A DNA stretch of 64,000 nt. Origin: Bagarius yarrelli (lineage: Eukaryota > Chordata > Actinopteri > Siluriformes > Sisoridae). Below are positions 1 through 11,280 of this stretch, piece by piece (position 1 is the first letter of the stretch; every line of letters begins with the position of its first letter). A model generated the notes under the pieces. That model was not told where the DNA came from. It saw nothing but the letters and a program-made list of their open reading frames with translations, and did no database searches. Both the position numbers and the translations under genes were made by a program. The stretch lies in the NCBI GenBank assembly GCA_005784505.1, contig VCAZ01000035.1, positions 1,781,001 to 1,845,000 on the forward strand, read 5' to 3'.

Positions 1-1
1 G

Positions 2-133
2 CCCATTAACAACGCACCCATTCCCGTTTCCGCCCGCGGGTCTCTGGCCTCCGTCATCGGGCCACTCGTACCGGGGAAGGTGGGCGCCACCAGTGTCATC
101 ACGATAGTAAAATCAAAAACAGATGCCAGGTCT
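2..133 (+). CDS. Probable C-terminal exon of an unidentified gene, cut by the window edge
   Basis: From base 2 the frame is open for 43 codons and ends in TAG at 131-133. Codons are rich in G or C at the third position, unlike the AT-rich sequence that follows. The end of the peptide reads TSVITIVKSKTDARS. I do not recognise the protein. A possible polyadenylation signal AATAAA lies at 614-619, which would give a 3' UTR of about 500 bases; later AATAAA copies exist. The exon start lies outside the window. It could also be a chance open frame, since 132 bases is short. Confidence 0.35.
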
Positions 134-1723
134 TAGTACAGGCCAGTGAGGGGAGTAAGGAGCGAGCGCGAGAGAAAGGGGCTTGGTCAGTGCATCAGGA
201 TTTAGGCGCGGGACAGATCGGCAAGAGGTCAAATCGGTGCAAATTGTTCCAGATTTCTGTCATGGAGACAGACAAAAAGGACTAGTGTCTAAAAAGACAG
301 CGTCCTCAACAGGTTCTAATATGTTCACTCGAATTGGTCAGTACAGTATTTTTCTGTACACACTTCCAAACCAAAGCCACCATCGGGGACGATTCGGAGG
401 ACTGGGCTTCCAGAAAATTCTTCATTTTCTTCTAGTATTAAAGAATTTCCAAGAATTTAAAAAAGAAGCCCTATTTGCGACTTCAATAAGTGCTGGATTT
501 ATAGTCTTTATAAACTGTATTATTATTTTCAGATTTTTATGCAATATTTTAAATTCTCTGTGTCGCTGTTTTTGTACCTACTAGTCAGAGAATTTACAAA
601 CACAAGGATGTGAAATAAATTTTAACAAGAAATCCTATAAAACTGGGTTAAAGTTAGTGATGAAAGCTTGTCCATGACACACACCTTCAGAGCTGTGTGT
701 GATCTTCATGTTCTTCCTATGTTTATACTGACCTGCACTGGTTTCTGGATCTCCCACTCCGAGACGCCTCCAGCCCCGAATACGCTTCTCTCTTTTGCGC
801 CCCCCCCCTTTACCGTTGCCTAATTTCGTGCACTGACCAGCCAGAGACGAGACGAGATGAGATGAGACGAGAGGAATCAGCTGATGATATTCGTATGGTA
901 GCTATCAGGATAACTGAGACCAGTTTATGTAATTGGGTAGTCCTTTTTTTTTCCATAAGAAATTTAAAAAATGATGTATTTCTTTTATAACAACTTATTG
1001 ACAAGGCAATAAGATCCTTATGTTGTGGAAAGTCAAGCTGCTGATTTTAGTTTCCTTTGTGAGGCTTGTGAAATTTTGTCATGTGGTTTTTATGCTGGCA
1101 AAACTGCATTTTCTTGAACGATCTTTGTTAATTTACAAAATTATTATTATTATTATTAACATTATTATCATAATTATTATTATTATCTTTCCCTGTTTTA
1201 TGCTTCCTAAATGACTCATCGTCCTCTTTTGTCCCCTTTTATCAATATAGACAAATTAAAAAAAATTATTGTTCTCGAATAAAAGTTAAAAAAAAAAAAA
1301 GGACATTATAAAAATAGGGACTATCCGGCTGCATAAACCGGCAATCTCTTTCAAGCTTTACCATAAAATCTGTCGCTGTGACGTTACGTAACGTATTCTA
1401 AGATTCTTTGTCTATATGGTGAAGTCTTGAATTTTATATAAAAACACACATAGAGTATCTTGCATTATTTATAAAACATTTAAAAAAAAAAAAGAACTAT
1501 AAAGTTGTTTGATATCTCTCTTTTTTGCAATTGTACCAAAAGTGGCTTAACTATTGAAGTCGATAGCTTTTTCTAGTAACTAGGCGCGTAAAACTGTGGA
1601 CTAGCGCGTGTGGTGTGACGTGTAAGTGATAAGGTGATGGTACTGTTCACTATTTTTGGATGTGATGCTTTTTCTGTTATTTTTCACCAAACTCAGGTGA
1701 TGGACATGTTACCCACAAGCCTT

Positions 1724-1755
<32 letters not shown>

Positions 1756-2166
1756 CTTCTCCTCCTCAATGCAGCTGATTAGACGGAGTTAAAATCGGAA
1801 CTTTTTGTTGATTTAATTGATTGTCATTTTTTTAATGATTAGCTTATCCTGCCAGGAACTCTGAGCACTCGGCTCGTTTGCAGCGTGTAAAAGCCGTCCC
1901 GTGTGGCCTAAAGTGTAATAGCAGTGTTGAGTGCTTTTGCACTCGAATGCCGACGGGACCGGACGCGGTTTCCTTGGCATCAGCAACACTGCTTCTTTTG
2001 TGCCCCATTTAGTAACAACTATTCTGACACCTTGTCTTTGTCATAAAGTAAAGTGAGTTAAGGAAGGAAAATAAAAGCCCTCTCAGGAAAATAACTCTAT
2101 AGTGAAGGATTGTGGGAGACATGTTAAAGACCCAGTGGTTTCATCACTTTTGTTTGATAAAGTCTT

Positions 2167-2203
<37 letters not shown>

Positions 2204-2432
2204 TGACGTGTGATTTTGTTTTTTGTTTATTTTTTATTTTTATTTTTTTATATTTTTGGTGTAAACTGTTTCTATAGTAGATTCTATTTAATATGTTCTG
2301 TTATTTTTTCCCTTATTTGTCATTTTCTATTTAAATGCCAGGAAAGTGACACTGCACTGATTTTTCAACAAGCAAAACGAAACAGACAAAGCATTGTAGT
2401 GCATCTCTTTTTCTCTATCTCTCTCTCTCTTT

Positions 2433-2470
<38 letters not shown>

Positions 2471-2499
2471 GTGCTTTTTTTTTTTTTTGTTAGTTTCCT

Positions 2500-2539
<40 letters not shown>

Positions 2540-5064
2540 CCTTTCGTTCTATGGCCAAGAAGTGCAAAAAAAGGATAACGAATAAGATAACACAACAGTT
2601 CAAAAAACAAAGTAGAAATTCAGAAAATAAAATAAAAGTTAAGAAAATACAACAATTCTAAAAAAAAAAAAAAAATTTGAAATCACATAACAAAAACAAA
2701 AAATTCTGACGACACCAAATCAGAAAACAAAACAACAAATCAGAAAACGGAATTACGAACCCGAAAAATAATAAAATAAAATCGAAAGCACAATGACAAT
2801 TCAGACAAACCAGAAAAGGTAGCTGATTGGCTGAGACGTCTGTCACTCAAGATATACAAGAAGAAGAAATTGTGTATCTAACTTTATTCAATTTCCAGTC
2901 ATTGTGAAGAGAAGCTATGCATATTTAACCTTTGACAAAACCTTCAAGATCTGTTAATATAGTGAACTGCAGAAATTTGTCAGGTTGCCATATTTTGATA
3001 CACACTATTAGCAAGATATTTCAACACATTCAGACACACACAAATCCACTTTGTACTGCAGCCGGCTGCTTTACTTCCTGTATATATTGAGTGACAGCTG
3101 TCTGGTCCAATCAGCGGTAAAAAAAATCCTTTCACAAACTATACTTGCCTTTTTCAGTTTGTCTAAATTGTCATTGTGTTTTTGCTTTTGTAATTTTATT
3201 TCCTGCTTTGTTATGTTGTTTTGCACTGCTTGTCCACCGTACTTTTGTTAAGCTTTAAGCTGTTGTTTAAAGGAGCACTACTACAAAATGTAAAAAAACA
3301 AACAAAAACAAATGTAAATCATTATGCTGAGATGTTCTTCAAGCACTGTACGCAGTAATGGTACCGATTTAGAAGTGTTTTTCTAGTCATATTCCTTTAA
3401 GTTTTCTTTTCATAGCAAATGTTAGTAGGTTCAATGCAAAAAAAAAAAAAAGCTCAATTAGGCCTTAAAAACTTTTACACCAGCCAAAATTTGTTCATTC
3501 TTGTGCATCACGCTTCACTGTCCCCCAGAGATTAAGGTCGGGGTTCTGAGCATCATCACACCTGATTCATCTCAGAAAGGGCTTCATGTTTAGCATATGA
3601 ACTGAATCCGGTGTGTTTGTAAGTATTAGTAAGTTTTGTTACTGTTTTGGGAACCCGGTTAAAGCGACAATCTGCAGATACAGACGGCATGTGACTTTTA
3701 GTTTAAAGCTATAATCAGTAGCCAGGTGTTAAAGACCGGTTTGTCATTGTCATCCTGATATTACATGAGTGTGGGACGATATAAGTGAATTTCATGTCTA
3801 GGAATCTGTTACTAAATGCACTGACTGTAGATTAAATTCACCGAAATGCTTGCCGGATGCTGCTGGACCGTATCACTTTATCAAAGTGTCGCTGTTGATT
3901 GTTTTACCCCCAGTCCACTTCAGGTTTGTGATGATGGGGGGGCTTTAAACATATTAAGCTCTGTTTAAGCTGCACTTATCTGGCATTTAGGTCTAAATAA
4001 TTATTGTGGGTCTATTTGTCTTTATTATTTATTCTTCTTTTAATTCGATTAGAATTCAGTGTAAATGAAGGAAAAACTTCTTCTGACTGCTTAATCTGTG
4101 AATTTGTTCTGTAATGAAGTCTTTGGTCCATTTTTGGCGTTGCTTTCGTAATCAGTGGTGCCGTTTCTCCTATCGGCTGTGGCAGTTCTGTGCGACGTTT
4201 CTGTGAGCGTGTGTGTGTGTGTTTTTAAAGGGTTAAACTAACTAACGCTACTAGCTTCCTAGCAAAACAATGCCGTGCTCTTCATGGAAGTGCTTATGAT
4301 CCAGGTAGCGCCACTGCCTAATACTTTTTAGATGTGCACTCCTCCTCTTCCTGACTGGTGGTGGGGAGGGGGGCGGGGTGACTCGGCTGGTTCACGTACG
4401 TCATTGTTGTCGTCGTCATGGTGACTTGGTGTAGAAGTGAACATATGAGTTATATGCAAATGTGGGTGGTAGGGAAGATAGGGTTTCTTTTTTTTTCTTT
4501 TATTTATTTTTAGCAACCACAAACAATGCGTCTTTTTTCATTTTTCCATTTGTTTGATTGTTTCAGCTTGTTTTTTTGTTGTTTTTTTTCTTAAGGTGCT
4601 TTATTTGCATGTATGAATATCATATTTCTGCTAAAAAAATCCAGCTACCAGATGCCAAAAAAACACAGACTGAGCTGCTCAAGCTGGTAAACTATCTTTG
4701 CCAGCTGGTAGAAACAGTTATTGAATTCCTGCCACTAATTCTACATCTTAGATGGAGCGACGCTTAAGGGGGAATAGAAATTATTTCATACAACCCGAAA
4801 TTGCTGGTGGCGTCCAGATTATAGGCAAATTATTTATTTAAAAGAAATAAACACCAAGGCAGGTGGAAAATACTTGAAGATTTATTGATCGAAATAGTAA
4901 AGTAGTAAAAAAAACCAAAAAAACTTAAGATCTGCCAAAGATCAGTTCAGTCTGTGGTTTTTGCAGCTGGTCAGACAAAGTTGGATTTATTCAGCAGAGA
5001 TTGCGATTAATCCACTCGGGTAATGCAACAATCAACATTAAACAATGCAACAATTACCATTTAC
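134..5064. other. Gene-poor AT-rich stretch, possibly long 3' UTR plus intergenic DNA
   Basis: I see no gene with splice signals or a recognisable protein here. The stretch holds poly-T tracts (near 1730-1755, 2170-2202, 2503-2534), an ATT-rich microsatellite (1141-1190), a (TC)n run (2441-2464), an inverted repeat (2770-3180, separate entry) and short G-rich patches near 4365. The open frames present are low complexity or short. Confidence 0.6.
2770..3180. repeat. Long imperfect inverted repeat (foldback-like element)
   Basis: The arm at about 2789-2865 is matched in reverse complement by 3074-3178. CACAATGACAATTCAGAC (2789-2806) pairs with GTCTAAATTGTCATTGTG (3161-3178), and GCTGATTGG...TGTCACTCAA pairs with TTGAGTGACA...CCAATCAGC. 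The loop is about 200 bases. It is probably a palindromic non-autonomous DNA transposon; if transcribed it would fold into a long hairpin. Confidence 0.6.
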
Positions 5065-5701
5065 TCGGGATGCACCGATACCACTTTTTAAAGACAGAGT
5101 ACAAATACCGATACCAATAACTGTTTCCTTTTTTTGGGGTTAGTTGTATGACCATGGCCGGACCAGGCTCTGGTAGCGCCCCTTATTTACCCAATTCTAA
5201 ATTACAGATCAGTCTTACAACTAAACACGACTGGATTGCTTCGTTGCAAAGTCATCGATGAATTGTGTTAACTGCTAAAAGTATTTTTTGCCTAATATAT
5301 GGGTGTAGGAGCGCATACTGATCACAAGAGGGCAAAAAAACAGACTGCAGTCATTTTGCGCCCAAGGAAACTGCCTATGTCGCCTATGCCACAGGCCGGT
5401 CCTGTGTTTGGCTCTCGAATTATCTCCTGCCATTTTCTCTCGTCATGCAAGGGTTTGCTGAAGTGTTGGTTGCCGAGTGTTAGCGTTGCTGCCTGCGCCA
5501 ACTTCTCTGTGCTCATTTTGTGAGTCTGGAGTGTGCGACTTGTCATGTCGCAGCTGCCGGTGTCTTTGTGCACTAAAAGTTCTGTCAATGACATCAAAAG
5601 GGGCATCTGTCTTTGGTATCCGAGTGTTTTTACGAGTATGAGTACAGGAGCTTGGTATCGGGCCAGATATCGATACCACTATCCATATCGGTGCATCCCT
5701 A
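5065..5701. mobile_element. hAT-like non-autonomous DNA transposon
   Basis: The left end reads CGGGATGCACCGATACC and the right end, in reverse complement, reads AGGGATGCACCGATATGG, so about 14 bases of terminal inverted repeat match. This terminal sequence is typical of a common fish hAT group. The interior has no intact transposase. Target-site duplications are unclear. Confidence 0.6.
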
Positions 5702-7100
5702 CCATTCGCCTAAAAACAGTTTCCACTGATGCAGTAATACAACATCTTTTTAATAGCGAATACACCTTTTTCATCCTCTTTCCAAAATAGTGCTGTCTCC
5801 CAGGAGAAAGACCCAGTGGATATTAAAAGCAAACTGAGACCATCCTGGGAACAGCTTTAAGAATAGGCTCAGACGCCAGCTTAAGATGATCTTGCTGAGA
5901 ACAATGTGTGTGTAACCACCAACTCGCACTCGTTTGACCCTGAGCCACAGCCGGCTCTTTTGTCAGATCAGTAGAAAGCAGCAGGCTGACTGGGCTCCCG
6001 CTCTGGTCTCAGGTGTCTGTTTCTGTTGCTGTGCAAAATCGCAAGACTTTTTTGTCCTACTTCTCTTGCTGCAGAGTGTAAAGTATAGCGTGTAACTACG
6101 CCGTGCCACGTTTCCACGTCAGACCCGATGACTTCTATTCGTTCTTGCCCGCGCTGTTGCATTCCCAGTTGCCTTTCACTTCAGGCCTCTCGGGAGGATC
6201 ATTGCGAGATTTCATTTCTTCTCAAAGACAAATGAGTCTCAAAATCTACACGTCTGTCATCCCCTGTTAAGTTTTAACCAAGAAACCCAGATTTCCGCCT
6301 GAATTTAAGCGCCGTGGGCAGATTAAATCATTAACCTCTTCCCGCACTGCTGTTGGAATTGGTAACATTGTTGTCTTTGGCGTTTTTGGGCTCGCTTATC
6401 ACGGCGTGTAAATTTTCTTCCAAGTACATGACGTATAAATTAATCAAACGAGGATCCCCACATACTGTCGGATATTTTCTATAATTGTATTGATGGCACT
6501 CCTGTTGTGCTTTTTCAGCTTTTGGTGCTTGTTGACTTTCTTACTTGTTTGTGTGAAGCGGAAATTAATGTATTGTTTAATGCTGAATTCATTTGTATGC
6601 AGCACTTCAAAATTATTCATCCCATTTCATAGACCAATTTTTTTTTTCTCTCTTTTATAATTTTTCGAGAGCTTCAGCACTCAAACTGCTGAGAGTCCAA
6701 CTGAAGGATTTCATCCTAGGAGTAACGTTTTATCCCCTACAATACTTAAAATATAAATTGAGAGGTAACGAATATGAAAAGCATCATCATATCATTTATT
6801 TTTTTTTTTCTGGGGTGTAATGAATTCTGTCACAGTACTTTGTATGGGAGTTATACATGCATTAAAAGTCCATTTAATTGTAAGTATTTATCAACTAAGT
6901 TATTGTACTTTTTTGGAATTTGTAGATAAATAATATAATGTATTGGTATATTAATGATGAAATTAACTGTATCAGTAAGTCTGGGGCGTCTTTTAATTTA
7001 TTGATGTATATACTGTATGTTTGTTGATATACAGCTTCCTTTATTTTGTATATGACCAATAAATACATTTTGAAAAACAATTTTGTCCATGTGTCCATCT
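5702..7100. other. No gene seen
   Basis: This is mixed-composition intergenic DNA without recognisable coding exons, RNA genes or transposon ends. An AATAAA occurs at about 7059, just before the (TATC)n block. Confidence 0.5.
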
Positions 7101-7107
7101 AACTATC

Positions 7108-7513
<406 letters not shown>

Positions 7514-8760
7514 TTTGATCTAAATATATGACCCAGTTTATCCGTATTAAGAATCTTCTAACCAAACTGCATGTTTAGATTTTTTTTTTAATTAAAAGCT
7601 ATTCCACATTTAATTTTTTTAAGGAGCTTTTAAAATAACTAGCAGAGAATGACCCAGTTGGAACACCCTCTCGGCGGACATATTTTTGGCTTGACGATCA
7701 TGATGATTCTGCCACTCACAACAGCACGGACAGCTGAGCACGTCTGCTGACCGGAAAGTGACACGTCTCGTGTCTGTCCTAACCGGAGGAATGTGACTTC
7801 TAAAGGAATGCGCTTGCTGAGGTGTAGATGAGTTTTTCCCCTGAATCTATTTTTTTAATCATAGGCACTTTTTAAGCTATAGTTTAACGACTGATAAGAT
7901 GATCTGGGGACTGAATTACATATAACTTCCTTCAGTGTGTGTGTGTAAAAATAATAGCGTTTTTAAATGTCTTTGTCTAAGATTAAGATTTAATTAAATA
8001 TCAATTACATCAATTAAAAAAAGTGTGTAAAACCGACAGTGATTGAATAAACCCCATAAAATACATACATTTGTATTTCTGTTCTAAACTAATGTACATT
8101 CGATACACTTGTAAACTAAAAGTCATTTAAAGGTTCAATTTTTTTAAAGGTAAATATAATTAGTGACCTACTGTATATTTTAATCGTGAAATAACTAAAA
8201 GTAGGATTTTTTGATCCCATTTACATTTTTAAATATATCTATCAAGTATCTATCATATATAATTATTAGGTTTATTATATAACATATGTTACAGTTAATT
8301 TTCTTATTATAATAAAATAAAAATCACATCTAAATATTTTTTGTAAATACGGTAAAAGCATAAAATGGGTGTACAATGCTTTTGTCTTCCTCTTTACAGA
8401 AAATACATAATACGTTGGCAAAAAAAATTGCAAAAGATTTGATACGCAACCTCGAATGAGACCTTTCTAATTTTATTAGGAGAAAGACCGAAAAACAATT
8501 GGTGCCTCTAAATTCTCTTCTGGAGATTTTTTAAGGACTGTAATGAAGCAGAGCCCTTATTCTTCATAAGGAGTATAAGCTGATGCCCTCAGGTAGGAGA
8601 TATAGGGTACTAATCTGCGAGGTAAATAGGTACAAATAGATAAAATTCTCATTAATTCCATTATTAAATAATAGGAAATGTGTGTATGGTGAAATGTATC
8701 AGTGCATTTAGAGAAAATTAATATAATTAAGCTTATATTTTGTGTATGTATATGCTGTCT
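7514..8760. other. No gene seen
   Basis: AT-rich intergenic sequence. I see no convincing exon, RNA gene or repeat end. Confidence 0.5.
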
Positions 8761-8770
8761 GCTCTCTTTA

Positions 8771-8829
<59 letters not shown>

Positions 8830-9929
8830 CTTTCAAATGATCAGGTATTCACGCACATATTTGAATAAGTAATATAATACTTAAAGATTATAGATTATAG
8901 GGTTAGATATATATATAATACCAGTGGAGGTTAAAATATGTTTTTATAGGTGCCGTATTTTGGCCACATTTTAAACAATTGCCTTTAATCTTATTGGATT
9001 AATTCTGATTGGATTGATTGGTCTGTCTGTCTGTCTGTCTTCTATCTATCTATCTATACATCTCTCCTTTTAAATGATCAGGTTTTCATGCACATATTTG
9101 AATAAGTAATATAATACTTCAGGTGAGATATAAAAGATGTTTTTATAGGTGCTGTTGGAGGAATATTAATATAATAAAACTTATATTTTGTGTATGTATA
9201 TGCTGTCTTCTCTCTTCACTGCTCGGGACAAATTTCTTCTTATGGAAACAATAAAGAGGAAGATGATGACCAATGTGTTAAAGATTTTAAAAACGTCCTT
9301 TTAGTTCTTTTAACACAACTTATCCTGTAATTGTGACTATAATGACAAGAATATGAAGATCAATAGGATATAAACTACGGTTTAGTTAGTACTGACTTCT
9401 CATAGTGGAGGTAGATTAGCTCCTGTCTGAACAGCATTAAAATGCCTGAGAAAACAACTTTTCGTGTATTAATTCTGAGGTCAGTCACTTGAAAACTATT
9501 TTCAGTTATCTAATCCAACGGGTTTAGCGACAGATTTGGATTCTGTATCTAGCAGGTTCAGGAGTAAAACACGCGTTGGTCCACTTAATAAATCTGATGC
9601 TACAGCACAGTGGGCATTTGGTTGCCCTGTAACTGTGTGCAATGACCATAAAGATGAATGGAATCTAATTTAATGAATATTTAGTTAGAATGAACTCTCG
9701 TCGGACTCATAACCTATTCACAGCTGCACTTCACTCAGGTTATTCCCATCTACAAAAAAAACACTTAAAAGGAGTCTCAGCACAGCTGGAGCTGCAGTAT
9801 TGCACTGATGTTTCACTATCTGCGGCTGCTGATAACTTCACCCAGTGATGCAATCGCCTACTTAGTGCACAGTAATTTTGCACATGCGTTCCAATTTCAA
9901 ATAAACAAAAACAAACAAACAGTCATGTG

Positions 9930-9961
<32 letters not shown>

Positions 9962-10161
9962 AATTTAAACAGTCCTGCGCTTTTGTATTTTGGTCAGAAT
10001 TATTAGATTAATTCTGATTGGATTAATCTATCTATCTATCTATCTATCTATGTCTTATTGGATTGATTGGCCTGTCTATCTGTCTGTCTATCTAAATTCA
10101 AACAGTCCTGTGCTTTTGTATTTTGGTCACAATTGCCTTTAATCTTATTGGATTAATTCTG

Positions 10162-10212
<51 letters not shown>

Positions 10213-10215
10213 CTA
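8740..10215. repeat. Cluster of (ATCT)n tracts separated by duplicated spacer segments
   Basis: ATCT tracts occur at about 8770-8827, 9041-9056, 9931-9960, 10028-10051 and 10163-10212. The spacers are copies of one another: TTGTGTATGTATATGCTGTC occurs near 8740 and again near 9187; a segment with GCACATATTTGAATAAGTAA follows the tract at 8853 and at 9092; CAGTCCTG(C/T)GCTTTTGTATT occurs near 9970 and 10102. The block therefore grew by local duplication with the microsatellite at unit borders. Confidence 0.75.
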
Positions 10216-10299
10216 GGGTTATCAGTAATGTAATACTTCTGTAGAGGTTTGAAATATGTTTTTATGGGTGCCGTTGTATACAAACAGAGTGCATTAAAC

Positions 10300-10870
10300 G
10301 TTGGTCTGCTCTCAGCTCCTCCACGTCTGACGGTGGCGCTATGGACGCAATACGGCATCCTAGAACACAAACAAGCGCGCGCCAAAAGCCGTAACAGAAT
10401 CCCTCGGGAACTGGAACGATTTGTTTTGGAAAGCTGGTTTAAAAGAACGGTAAGGTTTTAAACGTCCACGCTAAAAAAAGCGCTTTTTAGACAGACACTA
10501 ATTCGCTGCTAAGTGACTTCAGACCTTTTTTTCTTCGTTATTCATGTGCGCGTCAGAAGCAGATTTGTTGTTAGTAACGCCAAAACACCCACCATGGCAG
10601 TTAAAGGTGTTTTTTTTTTTTACACACTTCTATTCCGACAAAGCCACGCCTCTCATTTTAAGATTGACCAGCGTGTCATAGGTTCGCGCGGTTTAATGAT
10701 TGGACCGTTCTTTCTCCCGCGCAAGTGGCGGATTACTAGTAGCCAATAATAGTGAGGAGGCGGGGCTTGTCAGAATGCAGATAGGAAATGCACCGTTCAC
10801 TAGGAAACGGCTAAAACGTAAACACTGGGCTAGGTCGCTAACGGCAGCTAAGCAAATCAAACGCTTATTC
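10300..10870 (+). promoter_or_regulatory. Probable ccp110 promoter and 5' leader region
   Basis: There is a local rise in GC and CpG, with CCAAT-type boxes at about 10699 (ATTGG) and 10742 (CCAAT) and a GC box GGCGGGGC near 10760; no TATA box is evident. An upstream candidate leader exon ends at 10449 before GTAAGG. A 3' splice site TTAAATTACAG ends at about 11139, giving a leader exon that contains the start codon at 11281. Which start site is used cannot be decided from sequence. Confidence 0.45.
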
Positions 10871-11280
10871 TGCCCACAAAAACGTGTGTTTTTTCGAATT
10901 TATGTCTAATTTGACATTTATATTAGTTTTAATTTATAATAGAAGATTTAATAGAAGATTTAAACTAGGTTGTTTGAGCTACAGTTCTCGAATCTGATAA
11001 AGATAAATTAGCTTGTTGTTAGTTAGCAACATTAGCTGGATAATTCTACCAAATGAAAATTGTTCATTTTTACTCATAATTTATTGCTCATAATTAATAA
11101 TATTAACATATGTTTTGTTTTTTTTGCTTAAATTACAGAGCCTGTAAAAGATATGCTAGCCACTCTACGTGCTAACAGTTCCTCCCTTCTTTCCTCAAGA
11201 TGCCGGACGTTGGTCTGATGTTTTTGTTTAAGAACAAATATTATTTTTGAAGTAAGAAGTGTATTAAAGAAGGTCATACA

